Source: Klebsiella pneumoniae (GTDB lineage: Bacteria; Myxococcota_A; UBA796; SXON01). Taken from it: DNA of 64,000 nt. The position numbers were made by a program, and so were the translations under genes. Below, piece by piece: positions 10,458 through 17,609 of this stretch. Under the pieces are notes generated by a model, which saw only the letters and a program-made list of their open reading frames with translations, made no database searches and was not told the DNA's origin. Position 1 is the stretch's first letter. Each line of letters starts with the position of its first letter. The DNA is taken from positions 1 to 64,000 of the forward strand of contig CAMAXZ010000013.1 in the NCBI GenBank assembly GCA_945862325.1, read 5' to 3'.

Positions 10458-11075
10458 GTGGACCGTGTCCTCCTCCCGCTGCTCGCGACTTCGTTCGTCC
10501 TCCTCGCGCTCGTGTGGCCGATGGTCCGCACCTGGCGCCGGCACCACGTCTTCGCCCTCGTCGTCCACAAGACGCGTGACCCCCTCGGCCGCTACGTCGG
10601 GCGTGGCTTCGGCGCTGGCGTAGCGGGCATCGCCGCGTGGTCCGCGCTGTACGCGGTCCTCGGGCCGGAGCCACTGGGCGTGTGGGCGGTTCCCGCGGCC
10701 GTGAAGGCCGCCGGCGTGCTCGCCGCCCTCGTGGGCCTCGCGCTCGTGCTGGTGGCGCAGGCCCAGATGGGCGCGTCCTGGCGGATCGGCATCGACTCCG
10801 AGCCGACAGGCCTCGTGGCCCGGGGGCTCTACCGCTGGGTCCGGCACCCGATCTACATGGGGCTCCTCGCGATGCTCGTCGGCGTCGTCGCGCTCACCCC
10901 GTCGGCGTGGACGCTGATGGGCGCGGGCTGGATCGCGAGTCTCATCGCGCTGCAGGCCCGCCTCGAGGATACGCACCTGCTTCGGCAGCACGGCAGGGAC
11001 TGGCTCGCGTGGGCGAGCCGCACCGGGCGCCTGGTTCCCGGGTTCGGGACCATCGAGCCCGCGGATCTCGCGTGA
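10458..11075 (+). CDS. Isoprenylcysteine carboxyl methyltransferase family membrane protein
   Basis: 205 aa from GTG. Four or five membrane segments are evident, with the ICMT/phospholipid-methyltransferase core near the C-terminus: the RHPIY motif at 129-133, a preceding Gly-Leu-x-x-Arg-Gly-Leu-Tyr helix start, and a late Glu-Asp...Leu segment. Bacterial members use S-adenosylmethionine in the membrane, but their substrates are mostly unknown. The gene overlaps the ArsR gene by GTGA, so production is coupled to a metal-type repressor. Confidence 0.75.
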   Translation: MDRVLLPLLATSFVLLALVWPMVRTWRRHHVFALVVHKTRDPLGRYVGRGFGAGVAGIAAWSALYAVLGPEPLGVWAVPAAVKAAGVLAALVGLALVLVAQAQMGASWRIGIDSEPTGLVARGLYRWVRHPIYMGLLAMLVGVVALTPSAWTLMGAGWIASLIALQARLEDTHLLRQHGRDWLAWASRTGRLVPGFGTIEPADLA

Positions 11076-11404
11076 CCGCCCCCGTCGTCCACCCGTCCGA
11101 CCTCGCTGTCGAGCGCGCCGTCGACCTCCTGGCGGCGATGGCGCACCCGGCGCGGCTGGCCGTACTCTCGTGGCTGCACCGCCGCGGTCCCACCGCGGTG
11201 GGCGACCTCGTCGAGGCCCTCGGCATCGAGCAGACGGCGATGTCCCACCACCTTCGGCACCTCCGCAATGTCCGGCTCGTCGACACCGAGCGGGACGGAA
11301 AACGCGTCGTCTACCGTCTCGTGGACGACCACGTCGGCTGCATCGTCGAGGACGCGCTCCGCCACGCAGCCGAGGACACCCGCACCCACGAGGAGGAGCG
11401 ATGA
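11072..11404 (+). CDS. ArsR/SmtB-family metal-responsive repressor
   Basis: 110 aa winged-helix protein; GTG 11072 overlaps the upstream stop. The recognition helix lies around the MSHHLRHLR segment (58-66), followed by the wing to residue 83. The last helix carries Asp85-x-His87-x10-His98-x2-Glu101. This is exactly the alpha-5 zinc-site spacing of SmtB/CzrA/NmtR. It should release the palindromic operator upstream when a divalent metal binds. The classic Cys-x-Cys alpha-3 arsenic/lead site is absent. Confidence 0.85.
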   Translation: MTAPVVHPSDLAVERAVDLLAAMAHPARLAVLSWLHRRGPTAVGDLVEALGIEQTAMSHHLRHLRNVRLVDTERDGKRVVYRLVDDHVGCIVEDALRHAAEDTRTHEEER

Positions 11405-11489
11405 TGGCGCGGGCGGTCTGCTCACGTCGACCGCGTTCACGTCGATCGCGTTGCCGGCGGTGCATGCGGTGGTGGAGCGGAGGGTCGGA

Positions 11490-12161
11490 GTGACCGCGAG
11501 GCGTTCGTCAGGTTACTTCGCCCGGATGCGTCGTCTCCCGGTCGTCGGTGCCCTCGTGGTCGTCGTGCTCGCGTCATCCGCGGGCTGGGCGGTCGCGCAG
11601 AGCACGTCCGAGCCGAAGCCGACGGTGAGCGCCGAGCCGGCGCCGACGGGCATCGGGGCCATGTTGCGCCACCGCCGTCAGCTGGTGGAAGGCGCCGCGG
11701 ACACCGACGCGGCCCGCCCCAAGCTCCCGCCGCCGCCGCCATCCAAGCCGAAGGCAGCGGCGAAGCCCGCCTCCAAGACCGGGGACTCCACGATGCCCGG
11801 CAAGCGCCCGCCGGACGCCGAGGTGGGCGAGCGCTTGTGGAAGCAGAGCTGTTGGATGTGTCACGGCAAGGCGGGCGAGGGCGACGGGCCGGCGGCGGCC
11901 GCGCTGCCGGGTGGCGTGCCCAGCCTCGAGGGGAAGGCCGGCAAGGAGCGCAATTCCGAGAACGTCGGGATCATCCAAGAGGGGCTCGGGCGCATGCCCG
12001 CGTACGCCGAGACGATCGACCGCCACGACGCGAAGCGCATCCTCGTGTACCTCCGCAAGGTCCAAAAGGACCCGTCGTCCGTCGAGGACGTCGAGCCGGA
12101 GGCCGCGGCGGACACGGACCCGGGAAACGCGGCCGAGGGCGCTGGCGAGGCTGGGCAGTAG
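11490..12161 (+). CDS. Secreted monoheme c-type cytochrome with long Pro/Ala-rich linker
   Basis: About 223 aa if translation starts at GTG 11490, which has GGAGG six bases upstream; ATG 11526 is an alternative without one. The signal peptide ends Ala-Val-Ala. A flexible linker rich in Pro, Lys and Ala precedes one heme site Cys-Trp-Met-Cys-His (121-125). A Met in the Gly-Arg-Met-Pro segment is the probable axial ligand. The tail is acidic. It probably carries electrons in the periplasm together with the cytochrome encoded 14 bp downstream. Confidence 0.82.
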   Translation: MTARRSSGYFARMRRLPVVGALVVVVLASSAGWAVAQSTSEPKPTVSAEPAPTGIGAMLRHRRQLVEGAADTDAARPKLPPPPPSKPKAAAKPASKTGDSTMPGKRPPDAEVGERLWKQSCWMCHGKAGEGDGPAAAALPGGVPSLEGKAGKERNSENVGIIQEGLGRMPAYAETIDRHDAKRILVYLRKVQKDPSSVEDVEPEAAADTDPGNAAEGAGEAGQ

Positions 12162-12175
12162 GTTAGCGGAGCCTC

Positions 12176-12505
12176 ATGGTCACCCTCTTCGTCCTGCTCG
12201 CCACCGCCGAGGCTGCCGACGTGGCGCGCGGTCAGTCCCTGTACTCCGCGAACTGCACCGCTTGCCACGGTGCGAAGGCCGACGGCAAGGGTCCCGCGGC
12301 GGTGGCGCTCAATCCGAAGCCGACGGACTTCACCGCCGCCGCGTACTGGGCGAAGGTGGCGGCAGGCGCCGAGGGCGACGCGCAGATCGCGGCCGCCATC
12401 CGCGCGGGGAGGCCCGGCACCAGCATGACGGGCTTCACCCAGCTCACGGAGGCGGACGTCGCCGACGTCGTGGGTTGGCTGCGCACGCTCGCTCCGAAGC
12501 CGTGA
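12176..12505 (+). CDS. Small periplasmic c-type cytochrome
   Basis: 109 aa. A short signal peptide ends near Ala-Glu-Ala-Ala. One heme motif Cys27-Thr-Ala-Cys30-His31 is followed by the His-Gly-x-x-Ala-Asp-Gly-x-Gly-Pro loop seen in class I cytochromes. A Met in Thr-Ser-Met-Thr-Gly-Phe is the candidate sixth ligand. It forms a pair with the preceding cytochrome and overlaps uppP by GTGA. Confidence 0.87.
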   Translation: MVTLFVLLATAEAADVARGQSLYSANCTACHGAKADGKGPAAVALNPKPTDFTAAAYWAKVAAGAEGDAQIAAAIRAGRPGTSMTGFTQLTEADVADVVGWLRTLAPKP

Positions 12506-13305
12506 GCGCGGTCCTCGGCGCGCTCCTCCTCGGCGCGCTCCAAGGTGCCACCGAGTTCTTGCCCATCTCCTCGTCGGGACACCTCGTGCTCCTCCAGCAC
12601 TTCGTGTCCGTCGAAGGCGATTCGCTCGCGTTCGACCTCGTCCTCCACATGGGTACCCTCGTGCCCGTGCTGGTGTTGTTCCGTGACGACCTGCTGCGCA
12701 TGGTCACCGACCCGCTCCGCGGGGAAGGCCCGATGATGGAGCGGCCGGGCGCACGGTGGCTGCTCTACGTCGTGGTCGCGACCATCCCCACGGTCATCAT
12801 GGGCTTGTTGCTCGAAGATCTCTTCGAGTCGATGTTCTCCGGCTTCTCGTCGCTCGCGTGGCAGTTCGCGCTGACGGCGGGTGTGCTCCAAATGACAGCA
12901 AAACACAATCATGGCACCACCGACATCGACGGAATGACCGTGTGGCACGCGCTTGTCATCGGGGTCGCGCAAGGGGTGTCGATCCTGCCGGCCGTCTCGC
13001 GCTCTGGCTCGACGATCGCCGCCGCGTTGTTCCTCGGGCTCCGCCGCGACGTGGCGGGGCGGTTCTCGTTCGTGCTCTCCGTACCGGCGATCCTCGGGGC
13101 GATGGTCCTGAAGGCCCGACATGTGACGGTAGACCCTGCCGTTCTCCCCATCTGGCTGATGGGCGCGGCCGCCGCGCTCGTCGTAGGCTGGGGCTCGCTC
13201 CTGCTGCTCATGCGGGTGGTTCGCGCGGGCGACTTCTCGAAGTTCGCCTGGTACTGTTGGGGGATGGCGGTCGTGTGCGGCCTGCTCGGCTTCTTCGCGG
13301 CTTGA
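12502..13305 (+). CDS. uppP: Undecaprenyl-diphosphatase (bacitracin resistance protein)
   Basis: 267 aa from GTG 12502, overlapping the cytochrome stop. A polytopic membrane protein with both BacA active-site signatures: Glu18 followed by PISSSGH (21-27), and PAVSRSG in the second half, where the usual Pro-Gly is Pro-Ala. It dephosphorylates undecaprenyl diphosphate so the lipid carrier can be reused for peptidoglycan and polysaccharides. The linkage to cytochromes looks incidental. Confidence 0.93.
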   Translation: MSAVLGALLLGALQGATEFLPISSSGHLVLLQHFVSVEGDSLAFDLVLHMGTLVPVLVLFRDDLLRMVTDPLRGEGPMMERPGARWLLYVVVATIPTVIMGLLLEDLFESMFSGFSSLAWQFALTAGVLQMTAKHNHGTTDIDGMTVWHALVIGVAQGVSILPAVSRSGSTIAAALFLGLRRDVAGRFSFVLSVPAILGAMVLKARHVTVDPAVLPIWLMGAAAALVVGWGSLLLLMRVVRAGDFSKFAWYCWGMAVVCGLLGFFAA

Positions 13306-13330
13306 CGCCATGCGTGCGCCCGATTAGTAG
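13302..13330 (+). promoter_or_regulatory. Possible tRNA-Trp promoter overlapping the uppP stop
   Basis: TTGACG (13302-13307) includes the uppP TGA. TAGTAG (13325-13330) lies exactly 17 bp downstream, and the tRNA begins 12 bp later. The -10 is a weak match. Confidence 0.35.
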
Positions 13331-13342
13331 CCGAGGTCCTTT

Positions 13343-13418
13343 AGGGGTATAGCTCAGTTGGTAGAGCAGCGGATTCCAAATCCGCAGGTCCTGGGTTCGA
13401 GTCCCTGTGCCCCTGCCA
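13343..13418 (+). tRNA. tRNA-Trp (CCA)
   Basis: Acceptor AGGGGTA/TGCCCCT. Anticodon stem GCGGA/TCCGC with loop TTCCAAA gives CCA. The discriminator is G and the 3' CCA is encoded at 13416-13418. It has its own terminator and flanks a small toxin-antitoxin-like pair. Confidence 0.95.
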
Positions 13419-13427
13419 CCAAATCCA

Positions 13428-13478
13428 AAAGCCGCGTCATCCAGTAACACTGGGCGACGCGGCTTTCGATGTTTTGGC
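13428..13478 (+). terminator. Rho-independent terminator after tRNA-Trp
   Basis: An 11-bp stem AAAGCCGCGTC (13428-13438) and GACGCGGCTTT (13456-13466) contains an inner CCAG/CTGG stem. It is followed by a T-rich run. The remaining bases to 13595 hold only a small CCCGG-TGAAG-CCGGG hairpin (13569-13583). Confidence 0.82.
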
Positions 13479-13595
13479 GGCCGCGCGGCATTTGGGGTTC
13501 CCGCGTGCGCAGACCGGTTGGAGTCCCGATCGCCCGCTCTGACTCCGGCGGCGTTCAGGCTGTATGCACCCGGTGAAGCCGGGTTACCGCACCGT

Positions 13596-13847
13596 ATGCT
13601 CCCCGCTGACACCCACCCCGAAGCCCATCGCGTGCAGATCGAGGTCTGGCGCCGGATGGGTCCTGACGGACGAAGCCGCGCGGCAGTGGCGCTGTCGGAG
13701 TCGCTCTACGCGACGGTGCGGGCGCAGATCGTCGCGAAGCGGCCGGACTGGACCGTGCGAGAGGTCACCCTCGCGCTGATCCGTCGCGTGCACGGGGCCG
13801 AGCTGGCCCGGCGGGCGAACGGCGGGGTCGAGGTTCAGGAGCCATGA
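13596..13847 (+). CDS. Putative antitoxin (Rv0078B-like small protein)
   Basis: 83 aa from ATG 13596; the longer frame would start inside tRNA-Trp. The sequence has the shape of Rv0078B-related antitoxins: an N-terminal helix with Ile-Glu-Val-Trp-Arg-Arg-Met, a Ser-Glu-Ser-Leu helix, then Arg-Pro-Asp-Trp-Thr leading to a Leu-Ala-Leu-Ile-Arg-Arg-Val-His-Gly helix. It overlaps the next gene by ATGA, the usual antitoxin-toxin coupling. The assignment rests on pattern and context. Confidence 0.65.
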   Translation: MLPADTHPEAHRVQIEVWRRMGPDGRSRAAVALSESLYATVRAQIVAKRPDWTVREVTLALIRRVHGAELARRANGGVEVQEP

Positions 13848-14401
13848 ACGTCGGTGCGGTCCTCGCCACGCTTGGCGCGGCGCTGGACGCCGCCGGCATC
13901 CATTGGATGGTCGCCGGTTCGGTGGCGAGCTCGACCTGGGGCGAGATCCGGTCGACCCAGGACATCGACGTCGTCGTGGTGGCGAGCCGCACGTCACTGG
14001 TGAGTCTCTGCCGAGCCCTTCCTGCCGACCGCTGGTACGCCGACCCGGACATGGCCATCGACGCGGCCAAGCGCCAGTCCATGTTCAACATCATCGACCT
14101 GGATTCGGGGTGGAAGATCGACATCATCCTCCAGAAGGGCCGGGCGTTCAGTCGGGAAGAGTTCGCCCGGCGCCGGCGCGCCGAGGTTGACGGGGTCCTG
14201 GTGTGGATGGCCTCGCCAGAGGACGTGATCCTCACCAAGCTGGAGTGGGCAAAGGCCACGGGCTCGGAACGGCAGATCCGGGACGCCGCCGGCATCGTCG
14301 AAGTCCAGGGGAGCGCGCTGGATGGCGCATGGCTGGTGCGGTGGGCGAAGACGCTGGACGTGGAGGATCTCCTCGCACGGATCTACCCGCCGACCTCGTG
14401 A
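13844..14401 (+). CDS. Nucleotidyltransferase-fold protein, probable toxin
   Basis: 185 aa. The minimal nucleotidyltransferase core is visible: Gly25-Ser26, then Asp40-x-Asp42 in the TQDIDVVV strand, and a third Asp93 in KIDIIL, which complete the metal-binding triad. A Ser-Pro-Glu-Asp-x-Ile-Leu-Thr-Lys-Leu-Glu helix typical of AbiEii/DUF6036-like toxins follows. Such proteins add nucleotides to RNA, for example tRNA acceptor ends. The coupled small gene upstream and the tRNA next door fit a toxin-antitoxin pair. Confidence 0.75.
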   Translation: MNVGAVLATLGAALDAAGIHWMVAGSVASSTWGEIRSTQDIDVVVVASRTSLVSLCRALPADRWYADPDMAIDAAKRQSMFNIIDLDSGWKIDIILQKGRAFSREEFARRRRAEVDGVLVWMASPEDVILTKLEWAKATGSERQIRDAAGIVEVQGSALDGAWLVRWAKTLDVEDLLARIYPPTS

Positions 14402-14449
14402 GGCCCGAGACATCGCGTTGGACGGGACGCACTCTCTGCCGGAGCGGCG

Positions 14450-15178
14450 TCAGCGCGTCGCGTCCAGATCGAACACGAGCACCTCTGCGCCGACCCCACG
14501 GTCGAGGCGCAGGGCGCCGCCGCCGATCGCCGCCGCGTCGCCGGCGTTCAGACGGTTGACCTCGACGGTTCCCGAGGGGTGGGTGTGCGTCAGGTCGATC
14601 GTGCCTCGCGCCACGTGCACCCAGGCCGCCCGGCCGGGCGGGAGCGCGTGGTCAGCACCCTCGTCGCCGTCGAACAAGCCGGCATAGATCGATGTGTTCT
14701 GATGGATGGTGACGCTCTCGTCGGCGCCGTTCGGCGAGGCCACGAGCCGGAGCGCCCCGCGCCGGGCCGCCCGATCGAAGTGGCGCTGTTCGTACCCCGG
14801 CGCGTGCCCGGGGCGATCCGGGACGATCCAGATCTGGAGGAAGTGCACGTCGTCCGCCCCGGAGGCGTTGTACTCGGAGTGTCGGACGCCGGTGCCCGCG
14901 CTCATTCGCTGGACGTCGCCGGGTCGGATGATCGAGCCGTTGCCCATCGAGTCCTTGTGCTCCAGCGCCCCATCGAGGACGTACGAGACGATCTCCATGT
15001 CGCGGTGGCCGTGGGTCGGGAAGCCCCCTCCGGGGTGCACCCGGTCCTCGTTGATCACGCGGAGCGCGAAAAACCTCATGTGACGGGGATCGTGGTAGTC
15101 GGCGAACGAGAAGGTGTGGAAGGAGCGGAGCCAGCCGTGGTCGGCGAAGCCCCGGTCGTTGCTGCGGCGGAGGTTCAT
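14450..15178 (-). CDS. Pirin family protein (bicupin)
   Basis: 242 aa from ATG 15178. The N-terminal cupin has the pirin metal site: the two His of Thr-His-Gly-His plus the His and Glu of Arg-His-Ser-Glu-Tyr. A second, divergent cupin fills the C-terminal half. Bacterial pirins are iron-binding proteins with redox-sensing or quercetinase-like activities. It is transcribed away from a LysR regulator 81 bp away, which is the probable controller. Confidence 0.9.
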   Translation of the reverse strand: MNLRRSNDRGFADHGWLRSFHTFSFADYHDPRHMRFFALRVINEDRVHPGGGFPTHGHRDMEIVSYVLDGALEHKDSMGNGSIIRPGDVQRMSAGTGVRHSEYNASGADDVHFLQIWIVPDRPGHAPGYEQRHFDRAARRGALRLVASPNGADESVTIHQNTSIYAGLFDGDEGADHALPPGRAAWVHVARGTIDLTHTHPSGTVEVNRLNAGDAAAIGGGALRLDRGVGAEVLVFDLDATR

Positions 15179-15214
15179 GTCCAGACGGTATCCGCGCGCG
15201 GCGCGGCGGAAAGG

Positions 15215-15239
15215 CGATGGTTTCCGATGCGAGCCATCG
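15215..15239. promoter_or_regulatory. Candidate LysR operator between pirin and lysR
   Basis: Inverted repeat CGATGG (15215-15220), 13 bp, CCATCG (15234-15239), lying in the 81-bp divergent intergenic region where a LysR-type protein normally binds. Confidence 0.4.
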
Positions 15240-15259
15240 GCGTGTGCGATGCTTCGCGG

Positions 15260-16210
15260 ATGAACCAGGACCCGGCGACGCTCGATCAGCTCCGCGTGCT
15301 CCTCGCGATCGTGGAGGCGGGCAGCTTCAGCGCGGCGGGACGGAAGCTGGCGAGGGTGCAGTCCGCGGTCAGCCACGCGGTGGCGTCGATGGAAGCGCAG
15401 CTTGGCACCCCCCTGTTCGATCGAGGCGCGCGACGGCCCACGCTGACGCCGACAGGCGCGGCGTTCGTGGTCCTCGCGCGCGAGCTGTGCGCCCGCGCCG
15501 ACGCGCTCCGGAGGTTCGCGGCCGGGCTTCGTGAGGGCGACGAGCCCGAGCTGTCGGTCGTGGTCGACGCGCTGTTCCCCGACGCCGCGCTGGCCGACAC
15601 CTGCGCCGCGTTCGCCGAACGGTGGCCCGCGGTGCAGCTCCGCCTGGTGACCGACACCCTCGGCGGCGTGGCGGCACGGGTGCGGGAGGGCACGTGCGCG
15701 TTCGGGGTGGTCGGCGATGCCGCGGACATCACCGGGCTGCGCGCCCGTCACCTCGGCGTGATCCGGATGTTCCCGGTCGTCGCGGCGTCGCACCGGCTCG
15801 CGAAGGGCCTCGCCACCGCCGAGGCCCTCACCGAGGAGGTGCAGATCGTCCTGAGCGAGCGCCACGCCGACACGACACCGGATCAAGGGGTGCTCTCGGG
15901 CCGGACATGGCGGGTGCACGACCTCCACACGAAGCGGACGCTGCTGGTGCGCGGCCTGGGCTGGGGCAACCTCCCGGAGTCTCTGGCCGCGCCCGACCTG
16001 GCCGCCGGCCGCCTCGTGCGCTTGCATCCGGACACCTGGCCACGCGATGGCGTGCGCGTGGGGCTGCGCGTCGTCACCCGACCCGACACTGTGCTCGGCC
16101 CGTCGGCCGCGTGGACGATCGAGTCGCTGGCTGCGGCGTGCGAGCTATCGGCCGGCACGATGGACGCCATCGAAACGTTCCGGCTGACCGGCGCGGAGGC
16201 GCCCGGGTAG
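15260..16210 (+). CDS. LysR-family transcriptional regulator
   Basis: 316 aa from ATG 15260. The N-terminal winged helix-turn-helix (residues 5-65) contains the family pattern Ala-Ile-Val-Glu-Ala-Gly-Ser-Phe-Ser-Ala-Ala and a Gln-Ser-Ala-Val-Ser recognition helix. A periplasmic-binding-protein-like effector domain follows. Divergent from pirin and 40 bp upstream of yceI, so both are candidate targets. Confidence 0.9.
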   Translation: MNQDPATLDQLRVLLAIVEAGSFSAAGRKLARVQSAVSHAVASMEAQLGTPLFDRGARRPTLTPTGAAFVVLARELCARADALRRFAAGLREGDEPELSVVVDALFPDAALADTCAAFAERWPAVQLRLVTDTLGGVAARVREGTCAFGVVGDAADITGLRARHLGVIRMFPVVAASHRLAKGLATAEALTEEVQIVLSERHADTTPDQGVLSGRTWRVHDLHTKRTLLVRGLGWGNLPESLAAPDLAAGRLVRLHPDTWPRDGVRVGLRVVTRPDTVLGPSAAWTIESLAAACELSAGTMDAIETFRLTGAEAPG

Positions 16211-16250
16211 TCCCAAGGCACCGCGCTTTGCGGCCAACCTGGAGCTCTTC

Positions 16251-16772
16251 ATGTCTTGGAACCTCGACACCGCCCACTCCGAGATCGCCTTCTCCATCCG
16301 CCACATGATGTTCGCGAAGGTGCGTGGCACCTTCGGAAAGTGGTCCGCGACGGTGCTCCCGTCCGACACCGCGGCCTTCGCCGGGGTCTCCGTAGAGGTC
16401 GACGTGGCGAGCATCGACACCCGTGAGGCCCAGCGCGACGGCCATCTCCGCTCGGGCGACTTCTTCGACGTGGCCAACTTCCCGACGGCGACCTTCGTCG
16501 CGACCGAGGTTCGGGGCGACCTCGACGGCACGTTCGAGCTCGGCGGCACGCTCACCCTCCGGGGTGTGACGCACCCGGTCACCCTCGCGGTGACCCACAC
16601 CGGCACCGGGCGCGACCCTTGGGGCAACACGCGCCGGGGCTACCGCGCGACCGCCACCCTCGACCGTCGCGCGTACGGCCTCACGTGGAACGCCGCGCTC
16701 GAGCTCGGCGGCGTGCTCGTGGGCGAGACGGTCGACCTCGAGATCGAAGTGCAGCTCGTCGCCGGCGCCTGA
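16251..16772 (+). CDS. YceI family protein, cytoplasmic form
   Basis: 173 aa, a lipocalin-like barrel of the polyisoprenoid-binding YceI family. It opens with the family signature Asp-x-Ala-His-Ser-Glu-Ile-x-Phe and ends with a Leu-Glu-Ile-Glu-Val-Gln-Leu strand. No signal peptide is present, unlike periplasmic YceI. It lies downstream of LysR and near pirin. Confidence 0.9.
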   Translation: MSWNLDTAHSEIAFSIRHMMFAKVRGTFGKWSATVLPSDTAAFAGVSVEVDVASIDTREAQRDGHLRSGDFFDVANFPTATFVATEVRGDLDGTFELGGTLTLRGVTHPVTLAVTHTGTGRDPWGNTRRGYRATATLDRRAYGLTWNAALELGGVLVGETVDLEIEVQLVAGA

Positions 16773-16811
16773 GGGCGCACGGACGATCGATCGCCGCGTT
16801 AGCGCACGCCC

Positions 16812-17609
16812 ATGGATCGCCTTCGGACCGTCGCTACCTTCGTCGCTGGGGTCATCGTGGGCGCCGGGGCGGTGTACTTCGCGCCACCGGACCCTTCGGC
16901 CGGCATGTCGGGCGACGGCGTCGCCCCCGGGGTGACCGGCATGATGCCCGGCGGGGACGGGGCGATGGCGGGCGGGATGCCGGGCACGATGCCGGGCACG
17001 ATGCCAGGCACGATGCCGGGCACGATGCCGGGCACGATGCCCGCGGGCGTCGCCGGTTCGGTTCCGAGCGGCGCGCCCGGGTCGCCGGTCCCCGGCGGGG
17101 TCCCCGGGGCCACGGTCCCCGGCGGGGTCCCTGGGGCCACGGTCTCCGGCGGGGTCCCTGGGGCCACGGTCCCCGGCGGGGTCCCTGGGGCCACAATCCC
17201 CGGCGGCGTGCCGGGCGGGCCGGCGCCTGAGGGGCCGCCGCTCGACGACTCGGTCACCGACGAGGTCCCCGCGGCGCCCTCGAACCTGCCGACCCAGACA
17301 GGGAGCCGCCTCGAACGCCACCTCCGCGCGGCCACGTCGATCTGGGGGGCCGTGCTCGTCGCCGCCAAGGCGCAGCCCTCGGCGCGCGCGCTCGTCGACG
17401 ACGTCGAGGCGCACATCGAGGCGCTGCCCTCGGTCGCCGAACACATGCCGCCCATGCAGGACGTGGCGTCCTACCTGGCGAGCAGCCGGGTCCTGCTCGA
17501 CCGTCTCGAGGCCGCGGGGGTCGATGTCACCGAGGTATCGGTGGCGATCGACACCCTGCTGCGGCCGCCGCGCGGACGCATCCCGGGCGGCCCGAAGCCG
17601 GGTGGCTGA
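16812..17609 (+). CDS. Membrane-anchored protein with collagen/elastin-like repeats
   Basis: 265 aa. One N-terminal membrane segment or uncleaved signal (about 5-25) is followed by two repeat arrays: five Met-Pro-Gly-Thr units, then about 4.5 copies of the nonapeptide Pro-Gly-Gly-Val-Pro-Gly-Ala-Thr-Val. The C-terminal 110 residues form a helical, non-repetitive domain. The repeats suggest a flexible extracytoplasmic stalk. It overlaps the next gene by 8 bp. No family is recognised. Confidence 0.72.
   Translation: MDRLRTVATFVAGVIVGAGAVYFAPPDPSAGMSGDGVAPGVTGMMPGGDGAMAGGMPGTMPGTMPGTMPGTMPGTMPAGVAGSVPSGAPGSPVPGGVPGATVPGGVPGATVSGGVPGATVPGGVPGATIPGGVPGGPAPEGPPLDDSVTDEVPAAPSNLPTQTGSRLERHLRAATSIWGAVLVAAKAQPSARALVDDVEAHIEALPSVAEHMPPMQDVASYLASSRVLLDRLEAAGVDVTEVSVAIDTLLRPPRGRIPGGPKPGG
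16975..17220 (+). repeat. Two in-gene tandem repeat arrays (12 bp and 27 bp units)
   Basis: A 12-bp unit ATGCCGGGCACG repeats five times (about 16978-17037), with one A variant. A 27-bp unit encoding the nonapeptide then repeats about 4.5 times (about 17088-17213) with few base changes. The low divergence points to recent expansion. Confidence 0.85.

Noticed and set aside
11401..11489. Possible small gene between arsR and the first cytochrome
   Set aside because: Frames are short and no ribosome binding site or conserved pattern is visible. It may be a remnant, but nothing supports a product.
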